Assembly (NCBI RefSeq): GCF_002918555.1 | Contig: NZ_PQMB01000006.1 | Location: 124,001-188,000 of the forward strand | Direction: 5' to 3' | From: Citrobacter amalonaticus | GTDB lineage: Bacteria; Pseudomonadota; Gammaproteobacteria; Enterobacterales; Enterobacteriaceae | Length of the DNA: 64,000 nucleotides | In this document: positions 37,156 to 47,557 of the stretch, piece by piece | Layout: every line of letters starts with the position of its first letter | How positions within the stretch are numbered: position 1 is the stretch's first letter | The notes under the pieces: model-generated | Databases searched by the model: none | What the model was told of the DNA's origin: nothing | What the model saw: the letters and a program-made list of their open reading frames with translations, nothing else | Position numbers and translations under genes: made by a program

Positions 37156-37156
<1 letters not shown>
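36536..37156 (-). CDS. pcaG: Protocatechuate 3,4-dioxygenase alpha subunit
   Basis: Non-catalytic-iron subunit of the intradiol dioxygenase that opens protocatechuate to beta-carboxy-cis,cis-muconate. 206 residues with the common fold: GERIAIEGRVIDGSGTPVRDVLLEIWQANTHGRYNHP and then PHVNLWVVARGINIGLNTRMYF. The iron-ligand positions of the beta subunit are not conserved here, as expected. Its start overlaps the pcaH stop by 1 nt (TAATG), so the two subunits are coupled. Confidence 0.95.
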
Positions 37157-37962
<806 letters not shown>

Positions 37963-38130
37963 TTAATTTAAAGTGAATTTATGCCGTTATTTTCATAACC
38001 AATCGCTATGCGTCGTGTGCTGAATCGGTGTACCGGCGAATTCAGGTGAGATCACACTTTGTAAATTCTTCCCACCGGAGTGAATGGGGTTTCCTACACT
38101 CCAGGTAATATTCACTGAAGGAATGACATT

Positions 38131-39474
38131 ATGGCGAACACCATCACGGCAGATGAGATTCGGGAACATTTTTCGCAGGCAATGTCAGCAATGTACCAGC
38201 AGGAAGTTCCACAATACGGCACGCTGCTGGAACTTGTGGCTGATGTGAATCTGGCGGTACTGGAAAATCATCCCGCGCTCCATGAGAAACTGGCAAATGC
38301 GGATGAACTGGCGCGGCTTAATGTAGAACGGCACGGCGCGATCCGGGTTGGCACGGCAGGAGAGCTGGCTACGCTGCGTCGGATGTTCGCCATTATGGGC
38401 ATGTATCCGGTGAGTTACTACGATCTCTCCCAGGCGGGGGTTCCGGTGCACTCAACGGCATTTCGTCCGATTGATGACGCCGCATTGTCACGTAATCCGT
38501 TTCGCGTCTTTACATCGCTACTGCGTCTTGAGTTGATTGAAAACGTGGGCTTGCGTCAACGCGCGGCGCAGATTCTGGCGCAGCGCGATATCTTTACGCC
38601 GCGCTGCCGCCAGTTACTGGATGAGTATGATGCACAAAAGCGTTTTACCGACCTTCAGGCGCGAGAGTTCGTTAAGGAGGCGCTGGAGACGTTCCGCTGG
38701 CACCGCCACGCCACCGTGGATGAGGCGACCTACCGTGCGCTGCACCATGAACATCGTCTGATTGCCGATGTGGTCTGCTTTCCCGGGTGTCATATTAACC
38801 ATCTGACCCCGCGTACGCTGGATATCGACCGGGCGCAGGCAATGATGCCTGAGTGTGGTATCGAACCCAAAATGCTTATCGAAGGCCCTCCGCGCCGCGA
38901 AGTGCCGATTCTGTTGCGCCAGACCAGTTTCAAGGCGCTGGAAGAGCCAGTGCTGTTTGCCGGAGAGAGGCAGGGGACTCACACGGCGCGTTTTGGCGAG
39001 ATAGAGCAACGCGGAGCGGCGCTGACGCAGAAAGGCCGTCAGCTCTACGATGAATTGTTGCACAAAGCGGGGATGGGCAAAGACAACCTTACCCACCAGC
39101 TGCATTTGCAGGAGGTGTTCAGGGTCTTCCCGGACAGTGAATTCTTACTGCGTCAGCAGGGGCTGGCCTGGTTCCGTTATCGTCTCACCCCGACAGGGGA
39201 AGCGCATCGTAACGCGATCCGTCCGGGCGACGATCCGCAACCCTTCATTGAACGTGGCTGGGTGGTGGCGCAACCCATCACCTATGAAGATTTTCTACCG
39301 GTCAGCGCTGCGGGGATTTTCCAGTCAAATCTGGGGAACGAAACCCAGGCGCGGAGTCATGGCAACGCCAGTCGCGATGCGTTTGAACAGGCGCTGGGGT
39401 GCCCGGTCTATGACGAGTTTGCGTTATACCAGGAGGCGGAAGAGCGCAGCAAACGTCGTTGCGGCCTGCTCTGA
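38131..39474 (+). CDS. ydcJ: 2-oxoadipate dioxygenase/decarboxylase (HglS/YdcJ family)
   Basis: Fe(II)-dependent enzyme of the VOC-like DUF1338 family. The Pseudomonas HglS and E. coli YdcJ proteins convert 2-oxoadipate to D-2-hydroxyglutarate in lysine catabolism. 447 residues, the E. coli length. Conserved stretches are ERHGAIRVGTAGELATLRRMFA with a metal His near residue 70, FPGCHINHLTPRTLDID near 211, and YEDFLPVSAAGIFQSNLG near 389-406. The ATG follows AAGGAATG. Core gene; in E. coli it directly follows ydcI. Confidence 0.93.
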   Translation: MANTITADEIREHFSQAMSAMYQQEVPQYGTLLELVADVNLAVLENHPALHEKLANADELARLNVERHGAIRVGTAGELATLRRMFAIMGMYPVSYYDLSQAGVPVHSTAFRPIDDAALSRNPFRVFTSLLRLELIENVGLRQRAAQILAQRDIFTPRCRQLLDEYDAQKRFTDLQAREFVKEALETFRWHRHATVDEATYRALHHEHRLIADVVCFPGCHINHLTPRTLDIDRAQAMMPECGIEPKMLIEGPPRREVPILLRQTSFKALEEPVLFAGERQGTHTARFGEIEQRGAALTQKGRQLYDELLHKAGMGKDNLTHQLHLQEVFRVFPDSEFLLRQQGLAWFRYRLTPTGEAHRNAIRPGDDPQPFIERGWVVAQPITYEDFLPVSAAGIFQSNLGNETQARSHGNASRDAFEQALGCPVYDEFALYQEAEERSKRRCGLL

Positions 39475-39519
39475 ACAAGGTATCCTGTTGGGAAGTGTAT
39501 TTTACGGATAGAAACGGAC

Positions 39520-41028
39520 ATGCTAAATCCCGACATCCCTCTGGTTGACACAAAACAAGGGAAGCTCATGGGTATCGTCCAGGACGATATCCACATCTGG
39601 CGGGGTATTCCTTATGCCGCGCCGCCCACGGGTGAGCTGCGCTGGCGTGCGCCGCAGCCTGTGACACCCTGGCAGAATGTACGTCAGGCAGACCTCTTTT
39701 CCTGCGCCAGCTGGCAGGATATCGAATATTGTCAGGCGTTGGGGGGCGGCGATCCGGGCGCGTTTTCTGAAGACTGCCTTTACCTCAATGTCTGGTCACC
39801 GGCAGATCGACCGCAGCCACTCCCGGTGATGGTCTGGCTGCACGGCGGTGGTTTTACCATCGGGGCGGGCAGTTTGCCGCCTTATGATGGCCGCGCGCTG
39901 GCACACCGTAACGTTGTCGTGGTGACGATAAACTACCGTCTCGGACATCTCGGCTTTTTTGCGCATCCCGCCCTGGAGGGGGAAGAGGACGAATGCGTAA
40001 ACAATTTTACGCTGCTCGATCAAATTGCCGCATTGCGTTGGGTGCAGGAAAATATCGCGGCTTTTGGCGGTGATATAAACAACGTGACGCTATTTGGCGA
40101 ATCCGCAGGGGCGCGCAGCATCCTGTCGTTAATGGCTTCGCCGCGGGCTGAAGGATTATTCCACAAGGCCATTATTCAGAGCGGATATACGTTGCCCGAT
40201 ACCCCGCGCGAAATTGCGCTCGAAAACGGGATTGCGCTGGCAGAACATTTTGGCTTACGCGATGCGACCGCTGAACAACTGCGTGCGATCCCGGCGGACG
40301 CATTCTGGCCGTTAGGCGCGCCGTTTAAAATTTCCCCCACGCCGATCTCCGGCGACGCGGTGTTGCCGGAGTCGATGCTTGACGTATTCTTCGCCGGAAA
40401 ACAGCATGCAATGCCCGTACTGATCGGCTCAAACAGTGATGAAGCAAGCGTCATGGCGGTCTTTGGCGTCGATCTCGCGGAGCAAATCCAGAAACTACGC
40501 CGGGAGCGCCGCTTCGGTCTTGGGTTAATCAAACTGCTTTACCCCGGCGTGAAGGGGGATGTGGAACTGGGACGTCAGGTTTGTCGCGATATGGCGTTCA
40601 CCACGCTCGGGTACGTGGTGATGCAGGCGCAGCAGCGGGTGGGTGAACCGTGCTGGCGCTACTGGTTTGACTATGTGGCAGAGGCTGAACACGACACCTA
40701 CGCCAACGGCGCATGGCATGGTAACGAAGTGCCCTATGTGTTTGATACATTGACCCTCGCAGAACCCTCCCGCAATTACGTTAATGAAAACGATTTGGCG
40801 TTTGCCGCGCATATCGCCGATTACTGGGTGAATTTTGCCCGCAATGCCTGCCGTGACTGCGAAGTGTTGCCCGGACCTGTGCGATGGCCCGCCTGCATTC
40901 GTGGACGCGATCGCCTGTTACGTATCGGCCTGAATAAATTTGCCGGTTTTAAGATTGAGAATCGTTTTATGCGGGCGCGAATGTCGCTGTTTAAACGGGT
41001 GATGAAGCATCATGTAAATCTGGATTAG
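39520..41028 (+). CDS. Type-B carboxylesterase / para-nitrobenzyl esterase-like
   Basis: Serine hydrolase of 502 residues, no signal peptide. Oxyanion motif WLHGGGFTIG at 107-116, family signature SEDCLYLN near 83-90, nucleophile GESAG with Ser195, a probable Glu in IGSNSDEAS and the catalytic His in WHGNEVPYVF. It starts 45 bp after ydcJ on the same strand and may be cotranscribed. It is not between ydcJ and opgD in E. coli K-12. Natural substrate unknown. Confidence 0.9.
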   Translation: MLNPDIPLVDTKQGKLMGIVQDDIHIWRGIPYAAPPTGELRWRAPQPVTPWQNVRQADLFSCASWQDIEYCQALGGGDPGAFSEDCLYLNVWSPADRPQPLPVMVWLHGGGFTIGAGSLPPYDGRALAHRNVVVVTINYRLGHLGFFAHPALEGEEDECVNNFTLLDQIAALRWVQENIAAFGGDINNVTLFGESAGARSILSLMASPRAEGLFHKAIIQSGYTLPDTPREIALENGIALAEHFGLRDATAEQLRAIPADAFWPLGAPFKISPTPISGDAVLPESMLDVFFAGKQHAMPVLIGSNSDEASVMAVFGVDLAEQIQKLRRERRFGLGLIKLLYPGVKGDVELGRQVCRDMAFTTLGYVVMQAQQRVGEPCWRYWFDYVAEAEHDTYANGAWHGNEVPYVFDTLTLAEPSRNYVNENDLAFAAHIADYWVNFARNACRDCEVLPGPVRWPACIRGRDRLLRIGLNKFAGFKIENRFMRARMSLFKRVMKHHVNLD

Positions 41029-41255
41029 CCAGCATTCTGAGGTAAGTTGAAAGTTTGCACATCCAGATTTACACGGGATTCAGTCTGTTCTCATCGACAC
41101 AAAATATTTTCTGTTTTGTTCAGATAATCGGCGGGCAACAATTGGATTATTAATGAATTTTGTCTAGAGTGGGCGCTCAGAAATCTGCACTCTCTTGCTG
41201 CTGTCAAGCGCCAGCGCGGGACCATTCACATGACCAGAAGGACTCACTTTCAGGT

Positions 41256-42911
41256 ATGGATCGTAGACGCTTTATTAAAGGTTCAATGGCAATGGCCGCC
41301 GTGTGCGGTACCAGTGGTATTGCTTCACTCTTTACTCGTGCTGCCCACGCGGCAGATTCCGACATTGCGGACGGGCAGGTTACCCGTTTTGATTTCTCTG
41401 TTCTGCAGTCGATGGCCCATGATTTAGCGCAAAAACCGTGGGGCGGCGCGCCGCGTGCGTTGCCGGACACGCTGGCTAATCTGACGCCCCAGGCATACAA
41501 CAGTATTCAGTACGACGCGGCGCAATCTCTGTGGAACAACGTCGAAGGCCGCCAGCTAGACGCGCAGTTTTTCCATGTCGGGATGGGGTTTCGTCGCCGG
41601 GTACGCATGTTCTCTGTGGATGCGAAGACGCATCAGGCGCGTGAGATCCATTTCCGCCCTGAGCTGTTCAAATATAACGATGCCGGGGTGGATACCAGAC
41701 AGCTGGAAGGGCAGACCGACCTCGGCTTTGCCGGATTTCGCGTCTTTAAAGCGCCGGAGCTGGCGCGACGCGACGTGGTGTCTTTCCTCGGGGCGAGCTA
41801 CTTCCGTGCAGTAGACGACACGTATCAGTACGGGCTTTCAGCCCGCGGCCTCGCGATTGATACCTACACCGATACCAAAGAAGAATTCCCGGACTTTACC
41901 GCATTCTGGTTCGATACCGTCAAGCCGGGCGATACCACCTTTACGGTTTATGCCTTGCTGGACAGCCCAAGTATCACCGGGGCCTACAAATTCGTGATCC
42001 ACTGTGAAAAGAGCCAGGTGATCATGGAGGTGGATAACCGCCTGTATGCGCGCAAAGATATTAAGCAGTTGGGTATTGCACCGATGACCAGTATGTTCAG
42101 CTGCGGCAATAACGAGCGCCGCATGTGCGACACGATCCACCCGCAAATCCATGACTCTGACCGTCTGGCGATGTGGCGTGGTAATGGTGAATGGATCTGC
42201 CGACCGCTGAACAATCCGCAGAAGTTGCAGTTCAACGCCTGGACCGATAACAATCCAAAAGGCTTCGGTTTATTGCAGCTGGACCGTGATTTCTCCCACT
42301 ATCAGGACATCATGGGCTGGTATAACAAGCGCCCAAGCCTGTGGGTCGAGCCGCGCAATAAATGGGGTAAGGGAACCATCGGCCTGATGGAGATCCCGAC
42401 CACCGGCGAAACGCTGGACAACGTGGTTTGCTTCTGGCAGCCGGAAAAAACCATTGAGGCGGGCGATGAGCTGGCGTTCCAGTATCGACTTTACTGGAGC
42501 GCGCAGCCGCCGGTTCGTTCGCCGCTGGCCCGCGTAATGGCGACCCGAACCGGCATGGGCGGATTCCCGGAAGGCTGGGCGCCGGGTGAGCACTACCCGG
42601 AGAAATGGGCGCGACGTTTCGCGGTTGATTTTGTGGGGGGCGATCTGAAAGCCGCCGCACCAAAGGGCATTGAGCCGGTCATCACTCTCTCCAGCGGCGA
42701 AGCGAAGCAGATCGAAATCCTTTACGTTGAACCGTTCGACGGCTATCGCATTCAGTTTGACTGGTATCCCACCTCTGACTCAACGGAGCCGGTGGATATG
42801 CGCATGTTCCTGCGCTGTCAGGGCGAGGCCATCAGCGAAACCTGGCTGTATCAATATTTCCCTCCCGCGCCTGACAAGCGTAACTACGTTGACGATCGCA
42901 TTATGCGTTGA
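41256..42911 (+). CDS. opgD: Periplasmic glucan biosynthesis protein OpgD (MdoD)
   Basis: Tat-exported protein that shapes osmoregulated periplasmic glucan backbones; OpgD homologues are beta-1,2-glucanases. 551 residues from the ATG at 41256 after TCAGGT; the longer frame from a TTG at 41160 is rejected because it would bury the Tat signal. Signal: [20 protein letters not shown] ending in the AHA-A cleavage site near residue 32. The MdoG domain follows ([36 protein letters not shown]). Confidence 0.97.
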   Translation: MDRRRFIKGSMAMAAVCGTSGIASLFTRAAHAADSDIADGQVTRFDFSVLQSMAHDLAQKPWGGAPRALPDTLANLTPQAYNSIQYDAAQSLWNNVEGRQLDAQFFHVGMGFRRRVRMFSVDAKTHQAREIHFRPELFKYNDAGVDTRQLEGQTDLGFAGFRVFKAPELARRDVVSFLGASYFRAVDDTYQYGLSARGLAIDTYTDTKEEFPDFTAFWFDTVKPGDTTFTVYALLDSPSITGAYKFVIHCEKSQVIMEVDNRLYARKDIKQLGIAPMTSMFSCGNNERRMCDTIHPQIHDSDRLAMWRGNGEWICRPLNNPQKLQFNAWTDNNPKGFGLLQLDRDFSHYQDIMGWYNKRPSLWVEPRNKWGKGTIGLMEIPTTGETLDNVVCFWQPEKTIEAGDELAFQYRLYWSAQPPVRSPLARVMATRTGMGGFPEGWAPGEHYPEKWARRFAVDFVGGDLKAAAPKGIEPVITLSSGEAKQIEILYVEPFDGYRIQFDWYPTSDSTEPVDMRMFLRCQGEAISETWLYQYFPPAPDKRNYVDDRIMR

Positions 42912-43039
42912 TTCTGATAACGGCTTCTCCTGCGGAGGGGCCGTTCGTGGTAAGTCCTCAGGAATTCTCTGTACACGATTCAAACTCGATCCTGCTCGCA
43001 TTTTTCCGGTGAAAAATGAGTAAGCTGAAAGTGTGTAAG

Positions 43040-43096
43040 CCCTAAATAATTCGGGTTGCAGGAAAGCCAACACACCTGCAGCTTGAAGTATGACGG
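43040..43096. repeat. Short enterobacterial intergenic palindromic repeat
   Basis: CTAAATAATTCGGGTTGCAGG ... CCTGCAGCTTGAAGTATGACGG without the middle part: the ends match, by memory, the common enterobacterial repeat with TTCAAGTTGC / GCAACTCGAATTATTT arms. The 230-bp gap between opgD and ydcH otherwise holds a weak hairpin after opgD and the ydcH promoter. Confidence 0.5.
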
Positions 43097-43141
43097 ATGT
43101 ATTTCTTATACACGTTTTTTAGCCACTAACAGGGAGAGCGT

Positions 43142-43366
43142 ATGTTTCCAGAATACCGAGATCTGATTTCCCGACTGAAAACCGAGAATCCTCGCTTTCT
43201 GTCCTTATTCGAAAAACACAACAACCTTGATCACGAGATTGCCAGGCTGGAAGGTGCAGATGGTCGGGGGTACAGTCTGGATATTGTTCGCCTGAAGAAA
43301 CAGAAACTCCAGTTAAAGGATGACCTGCTCAAAATACTCAAGCAGGAGAGTGCTGACGCGGAGTAA
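43142..43366 (+). CDS. ydcH: DUF465 protein YdcH
   Basis: Small, mostly helical cytosolic protein of unknown role, 74 residues as in E. coli. It opens MFPEYRDLISRLKTENPRF and has the DUF465 core HNNLDHEIARLEG and LKKQKLQLKDDLLKIL, a predicted coiled-coil hairpin. AGGGAGAG precedes the ATG. Ends in a strong terminator before sgcR. Confidence 0.95.
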   Translation: MFPEYRDLISRLKTENPRFLSLFEKHNNLDHEIARLEGADGRGYSLDIVRLKKQKLQLKDDLLKILKQESADAE

Positions 43367-43378
43367 TCTGCGTTTCTC

Positions 43379-43404
43379 AGCCGCCGGAACAGGCGGCTTT
43401 TTTG
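43379..43404 (+). terminator. Rho-independent terminator of ydcH
   Basis: AGCCGCC / GGCGGCT stem with GGAACA loop followed by TTTTT. Confidence 0.88.
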
Positions 43405-43413
43405 TGTCTGCCG

Positions 43414-44190
43414 TTATCGCGTGGGCAAAAACAACTGGCATCCGGCTCGCTGATAACGCTCTGCAATAGCCCTGGGTAACGCGCTGTCGCTGATAATCGT
43501 CTTGATACACGATAGCGTGGCAACCGCATGGGGTTCGACGGCATCAAATTTTGAATGATCGGCCATCAGAACGACTTCACGCGAACGCTGAATAATCCGC
43601 GTTTTCACCCCGACTTCAAACATGGTGGCATTGGTGATCCCCGTTTCCAGCGACAGCGCATCGCAGGAGATAAAGGCGCGCTCCACGGAAAAGGCATTGA
43701 TCATCTCCAGCGCCAGACTTTCTCCGACCGAAAAGTAACCCGGACGAATAAGCCCGCCGATGATGTAGCTCTCCACATGCGGAAAACAGCCCAGTTCGTT
43801 GGCGATTTTGATGTCGTTGCAAATGACCTTCACGCGCGCATCGGCCAGACATTTCGCCAGTTCAAGACATGTGGAGCCGGAGTCGAGAAAAAAGCAGTCG
43901 CCATCTTTTATCATTGTACGGGCAAGGGCGGCTATTTCTCTCTTTGCTTCAGATTGCAGCGTGCGTTTAACGTCGAATACATACTCTTTGTCGTCGGTGC
44001 TGTCGTCAAAGTCGAGGCAGCCGTGACCGCGGATCATGCCGGGATACTGGTTGGCGATATACTGGAAATCGCGGCGGACAGTCGCTTCCGCATAGCCGAA
44101 AAGCTCCATAGCCTGTTGTGTGGAGAGATGGCGATGTTGCCAGAGGTAGTGCAGCATCTGCTTGATACGATCGGGTCTCTGTTGGCTCAT
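43414..44190 (-). CDS. sgcR: DeoR-family regulator SgcR
   Basis: Probable repressor of the sgc operon, 258 residues. The ATG at 44190 after AGGAGATA gives MSQQRPDRIKQMLHYLWQHR; the 30 extra codons upstream lie in sgcE and are rejected. N-terminal HTH (STQQAMELFGYAEATVRRDF), then the sugar-phosphate sensor fold of DeoRC (FFLDSGSTCLELAKCL, IIGGLIRPGYFSVGESLA, VLMADHSKFD). It is the last gene of the operon, 16 bp after sgcE, as in E. coli. Confidence 0.92.
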   Translation of the reverse strand: MSQQRPDRIKQMLHYLWQHRHLSTQQAMELFGYAEATVRRDFQYIANQYPGMIRGHGCLDFDDSTDDKEYVFDVKRTLQSEAKREIAALARTMIKDGDCFFLDSGSTCLELAKCLADARVKVICNDIKIANELGCFPHVESYIIGGLIRPGYFSVGESLALEMINAFSVERAFISCDALSLETGITNATMFEVGVKTRIIQRSREVVLMADHSKFDAVEPHAVATLSCIKTIISDSALPRAIAERYQRAGCQLFLPTR

Positions 44191-44206
44191 CAGAAGGTAT
44201 CTCCTC

Positions 44207-44839
44207 TTACAGGGCAGAGAATTGGGATAAGGTCGTGCGATAGTCAGATGAAGAGAACAGGGCGCGCCCCACCACCGCATGTTGCACCCCGGCGGCAGCC
44301 AGCTGCTGTGCTGCCATCAGCGTAATTCCGCCGTCGGCCCAGCACTCAGCCTGAGGGAAAATCTCGCGTATTTTACCGATCTTCGCGCACATTGAGGGAA
44401 TAAACCGTTGCCCCAGACTATCGGGTTCGCTGGTCATCACCATCAGCGCATCCAGCTGCGGCACCAGATAGTGATACGCCTCGACCGGGGTGGCCGGATT
44501 AAACGCCAGTCCGGCTTTTGCGCCAATATTGCGGATCTCTGCCAGGATTTCCGAGGGATATTCCAGCGTTTCCGCATGAACAAAGATCCAGTTGGGCTTT
44601 AGCGCTGAAAGCTGAGCCAGCCAGGGCTGTGGTCGGGCAACCATAAAATGAAAGGAAAGGGGGTGCTGCGTCTGTCGGGCAACGGCCTGCACCGTTTTCA
44701 TGCCAAACGTGATGTTGTTGATAAAGCTGCTGTCCTCGATATCAAGATGCAGGGAACCCAGGTCCATATTGTCTAATGCCGTCAGCTCGCGACCATAATG
44801 CAGAGGATTCGCTGAGGCGAGAGAAGGGTGCACGATCAT
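44207..44839 (-). CDS. sgcE: SgcE, ribulose-phosphate 3-epimerase family protein
   Basis: TIM-barrel sugar-phosphate epimerase-like protein of 210 residues. It opens MIVHPSLASANPLHYGRELTAL; family motifs are HLDIEDSSFINNITFG (metal-site region), PLSFHFMVARPQPW and CWADGGITLMAAQQL. It would convert a pentulose- or hexulose-phosphate produced after PTS uptake. It starts 11 bp after sgcA. Reaction not established for the E. coli homologue. Confidence 0.9.
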   Translation of the reverse strand: MIVHPSLASANPLHYGRELTALDNMDLGSLHLDIEDSSFINNITFGMKTVQAVARQTQHPLSFHFMVARPQPWLAQLSALKPNWIFVHAETLEYPSEILAEIRNIGAKAGLAFNPATPVEAYHYLVPQLDALMVMTSEPDSLGQRFIPSMCAKIGKIREIFPQAECWADGGITLMAAQQLAAAGVQHAVVGRALFSSSDYRTTLSQFSAL

Positions 44840-44850
44840 GAGCGCCTCCG

Positions 44851-45282
44851 TTAGCCAGACACCAGCGCAAACAGCGCTTCGTCGGTCTGCGCATCCCGTA
44901 CCGCCGCCAGCCGTGGCGCCGAATCAATAAACTGGCTGATGCGCTGAATCGTCAGGATATGCGCATTGGCATCCGTGGCGCTGACGCACAGCAACAGCCA
45001 GACGGGATCGCACTCCTCATTGCCAAAGGTGACCGGTGTTTTTAGCGTAGTGATGCTGACCTGATTACCGTTGGCGCCTTGTTCAGGTCGGGCGTGCGGC
45101 AAGGCGATACCGGGAGCAATTAAATAGTAGGGTCCCCAGCTAAGGGTATTTTCGATGATCCCGTTGACGTATCCCGGCTGCGCGGCGCCAAACGCAATCA
45201 GCGGCCGGGCGGCGATATCCACGGCCTGACGCCAGTCTTTGGCTTCACGTTGTGCCTGTACCCACTTAATATCATTAATCAT
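44851..45282 (-). CDS. sgcA: SgcA, PTS EIIA component
   Basis: Cytosolic phosphocarrier of the mannitol/fructose EIIA type, 143 residues. The phosphorylatable His lies in IALPHARPEQGAN near residue 70, the typical PHxRP motif. It pairs with SgcB and SgcC. It is separated from sgcQ by 130 bp that contain a plus-strand small-RNA candidate. Confidence 0.92.
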   Translation of the reverse strand: MINDIKWVQAQREAKDWRQAVDIAARPLIAFGAAQPGYVNGIIENTLSWGPYYLIAPGIALPHARPEQGANGNQVSITTLKTPVTFGNEECDPVWLLLCVSATDANAHILTIQRISQFIDSAPRLAAVRDAQTDEALFALVSG

Positions 45283-45319
45283 CAGTCGTTGACTCCTCGC
45301 CGGTTCGGGTTAATCTGAT

Positions 45320-45415
45320 AGCGATCCCCGTCGATACTTTTGACGAAGGCGGCAGGGATCGCAGAAGGGTTATTGCTCTCTGCCGGGGATAAGCGCTCTG
45401 CTTATCCCCTTTTTA
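45320..45415 (+). ncRNA. ryjB: RyjB-like small RNA antisense to the sgc transcript
   Basis: E. coli RyjB (about 90 nt) lies at the sgcA side of the sgcA-sgcQ gap. Here, on the plus strand, TTGACT (45289-45294), a 16-nt spacer and TAATCT (45311-45316) form a promoter. Then come a nested hairpin GCGATCCC/GGGATCGC (45321-45362) and a terminator GGGGATAAGC/GCTTATCCCC (45385-45409) followed by TTTTT. It would be complementary to the sgcQ-sgcA intergenic mRNA. The assignment rests on position and structure, not on a sequence comparison. Confidence 0.62.
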
Positions 45416-46219
45416 CTGGCGAATATGATGCACTTTCTCCATAAACTGGCTGACTCGCGCCTGATCAACAAAGTTGGCGAAAACGCCGTCCTTTTTAAAC
45501 GTTGTCGCGGTCACACAGCCGTCGGCGATGCTGAGCTGCTCCTCGACGTTTTCCAGACAGACCCCCGTATTGGCCAGCACCACGGTGTCAGGCACCGTTT
45601 CTTTAACCCGTTTTAACAGCGCGCTGTCGGTACGCGCCCCGGCGGTCAGGCCAGAGACGCAGAGCGCATCAGGATGGTTGTTAAATACCGTTGATTTAGC
45701 AATGGAACAGATATCGCGATTGCCCAGATAAACCGCGGCCTCAGGGACGATATTGAATAAGGTTTTCACTTCGCCCGCGCCAATCCGGTGCTGATGACGA
45801 ATCGTCTCACCGACGTTAGTGTCCCAGACGCCGAAGTCGCTGGCGTAGGCACCGGTAAATATCTCGCGGATAAACTTAGCGCCGGTCGCCATCGCCAGGT
45901 CGAATGAGGCGACCGGATCCCACAGCACATTCACGCCAAACGGGATGCGGATTTCGTGCATCAATTGTCCGATGATTCGCGCCATCGCAGCAGTCGTTTC
46001 CGGACGAACCTTCGTAAGATAGGGAAGACTAAACTCGTTGGAGAACATCACCGCATCCACACCGCCATTTTGTAGCGCCATCAGATCGTCCCAGGCTCTG
46101 TCGATAACCCAGTTCATCCCCTTTTGCGTATCAAAACCCGGATCGCCGGGCAATGCGCGCAAATGACACATGGCGATGACGGCTTTTTCCGTTCCAATAA
46201 CCTCTTTCAGCCAACTCAT
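45413..46219 (-). CDS. sgcQ: SgcQ, BtpA family TIM-barrel protein
   Basis: 268 residues, length as in E. coli SgcQ. The BtpA family is of uncertain enzymology: plant and cyanobacterial members affect photosystem I, and operon members are probably sugar-phosphate or nucleoside enzymes. Conserved features: VIAMCHLRALPGDPGFD at the start, NGGVDAVMFSNEFSLPY, PFGVNVLWDPVAS, and DTVVLANTGVCLENVEEQL. It starts 12 bp after sgcC. Confidence 0.9.
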   Translation of the reverse strand: MSWLKEVIGTEKAVIAMCHLRALPGDPGFDTQKGMNWVIDRAWDDLMALQNGGVDAVMFSNEFSLPYLTKVRPETTAAMARIIGQLMHEIRIPFGVNVLWDPVASFDLAMATGAKFIREIFTGAYASDFGVWDTNVGETIRHQHRIGAGEVKTLFNIVPEAAVYLGNRDICSIAKSTVFNNHPDALCVSGLTAGARTDSALLKRVKETVPDTVVLANTGVCLENVEEQLSIADGCVTATTFKKDGVFANFVDQARVSQFMEKVHHIRQ

Positions 46220-46231
46220 TGAAGGTACTCC

Positions 46232-47545
46232 TTATTCCGATAATTCACGTTTACGTAAGAACAGCACGACACAGGCGACAATTCCGACCGCCACGACGAC
46301 GCCGATAATGCCAAGCGACATGAGTTCTGAAATCGACCAGCCAAACATGTTGCCTACGGACAGCGCCGAGATTTGCGCACTTTCACCGGCAAAGCTGAAA
46401 CCGCCTTTAAGCGCCATTTCGGTGAAGTAAGGGGCGAACCGGGTGGCGATCAGCAGGACGGTAATCATCACGATGACCCCGCTTATCAAGGTACGAATCA
46501 GGTCACCACGATGGATAACCGTAGCCATACAGATAAAGAACGGCGCTACCGGCAGGTCGGCGAGGGGTAACACTTTATTGCCCGGTAAGATACTGGCCAG
46601 AATCAGCATAATAGGGATCAGTAACAGACCTACGGCAATGGTGGTGGGATGGCCCAGCGTCACGGCGGTATCCAGACCGATATAGACTTCACGTCCTTTG
46701 AAATACTTCTGGAAGAATTTTCTTGCGCCGTCGGAGATGGGCATTAAGCCTTCGACAATCAGGCGGATCATGCGCGGGAACAGCACCATAATTGCCGCGA
46801 CGGTAATCATCAGGCTGGCGCAGCCTTTAAAACCTTCGCCTGCCGCCAGGCCAAAAATCAGACCGAGCACCACGCCGATAATGACCGGATCGCCGACCAT
46901 CCCGTAACGTTTCTGGATCTCCTGGGCGTCAATATTGCGTCCTTTCATAAACGGGATTTTTTCGTATATCGCATCCAGCAGAACGAACAGCGGTACTGAG
47001 CTTGAGCCATAGCCTTGTGGTATCGAAATACCTTCCAGCCCGACGATGTTTTGCACCCGCTTTGCCGTCCAGTCGGCCATCTTTAACGATAGCGCCGCAT
47101 GGCAGATAGCCCCCAGCACGCCATAAATCAGGCTGCCGGTCATGAGCTGGACTACCGTACCGGTAATGGCGTAGTGCCAGTAGTTATAGATATCGACGTT
47201 CATCGTTTTGGTCAGACGGGTGACCAGCATCGCGACGTTGAGCAGAAAAATAACCGGGATAATCATGGCGCCAATGGCGGTTGCGTATCCCACGCCGGAG
47301 GCGGGGCCGGCACCAACGTCAAAGATATGCAGGGTCAGGCCGAAGCGTTCAATCATCACTTTGATGGGAGGGCTGAGACTGTCGATCGCCATGACGATCA
47401 CCAGCCCCATCCCCACAAAGCCAATCCCGACCGTTACCCCTGCCTTAATCGCCTGCAGCCAGGGGATACGGAAGATAAGGCCAATCAGGATCATGATGAT
47501 AGGGACGAAAACGGTGCCGCCGAGAGACAGGATGTAATCAAACAT
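46232..47545 (-). CDS. sgcC: SgcC, PTS EIIC permease (galactitol type)
   Basis: Inner-membrane sugar channel of 437 residues with about ten helices. It begins MFDYILSLGGTVFVPIIMIL; conserved galactitol-family EIIC segments are FVGMGLVIVMAID, VGYATAIGAMIIPVIFLLN, NYWHYAITGTVVQL and LDTAVTLGHPTTIAVGLLL. It imports and, with SgcA and SgcB, phosphorylates an unidentified sugar or polyol. 12 bp after sgcB. Confidence 0.94.
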   Translation of the reverse strand: MFDYILSLGGTVFVPIIMILIGLIFRIPWLQAIKAGVTVGIGFVGMGLVIVMAIDSLSPPIKVMIERFGLTLHIFDVGAGPASGVGYATAIGAMIIPVIFLLNVAMLVTRLTKTMNVDIYNYWHYAITGTVVQLMTGSLIYGVLGAICHAALSLKMADWTAKRVQNIVGLEGISIPQGYGSSSVPLFVLLDAIYEKIPFMKGRNIDAQEIQKRYGMVGDPVIIGVVLGLIFGLAAGEGFKGCASLMITVAAIMVLFPRMIRLIVEGLMPISDGARKFFQKYFKGREVYIGLDTAVTLGHPTTIAVGLLLIPIMLILASILPGNKVLPLADLPVAPFFICMATVIHRGDLIRTLISGVIVMITVLLIATRFAPYFTEMALKGGFSFAGESAQISALSVGNMFGWSISELMSLGIIGVVVAVGIVACVVLFLRKRELSE

Positions 47546-47557
47546 AATGCCTCCTTA

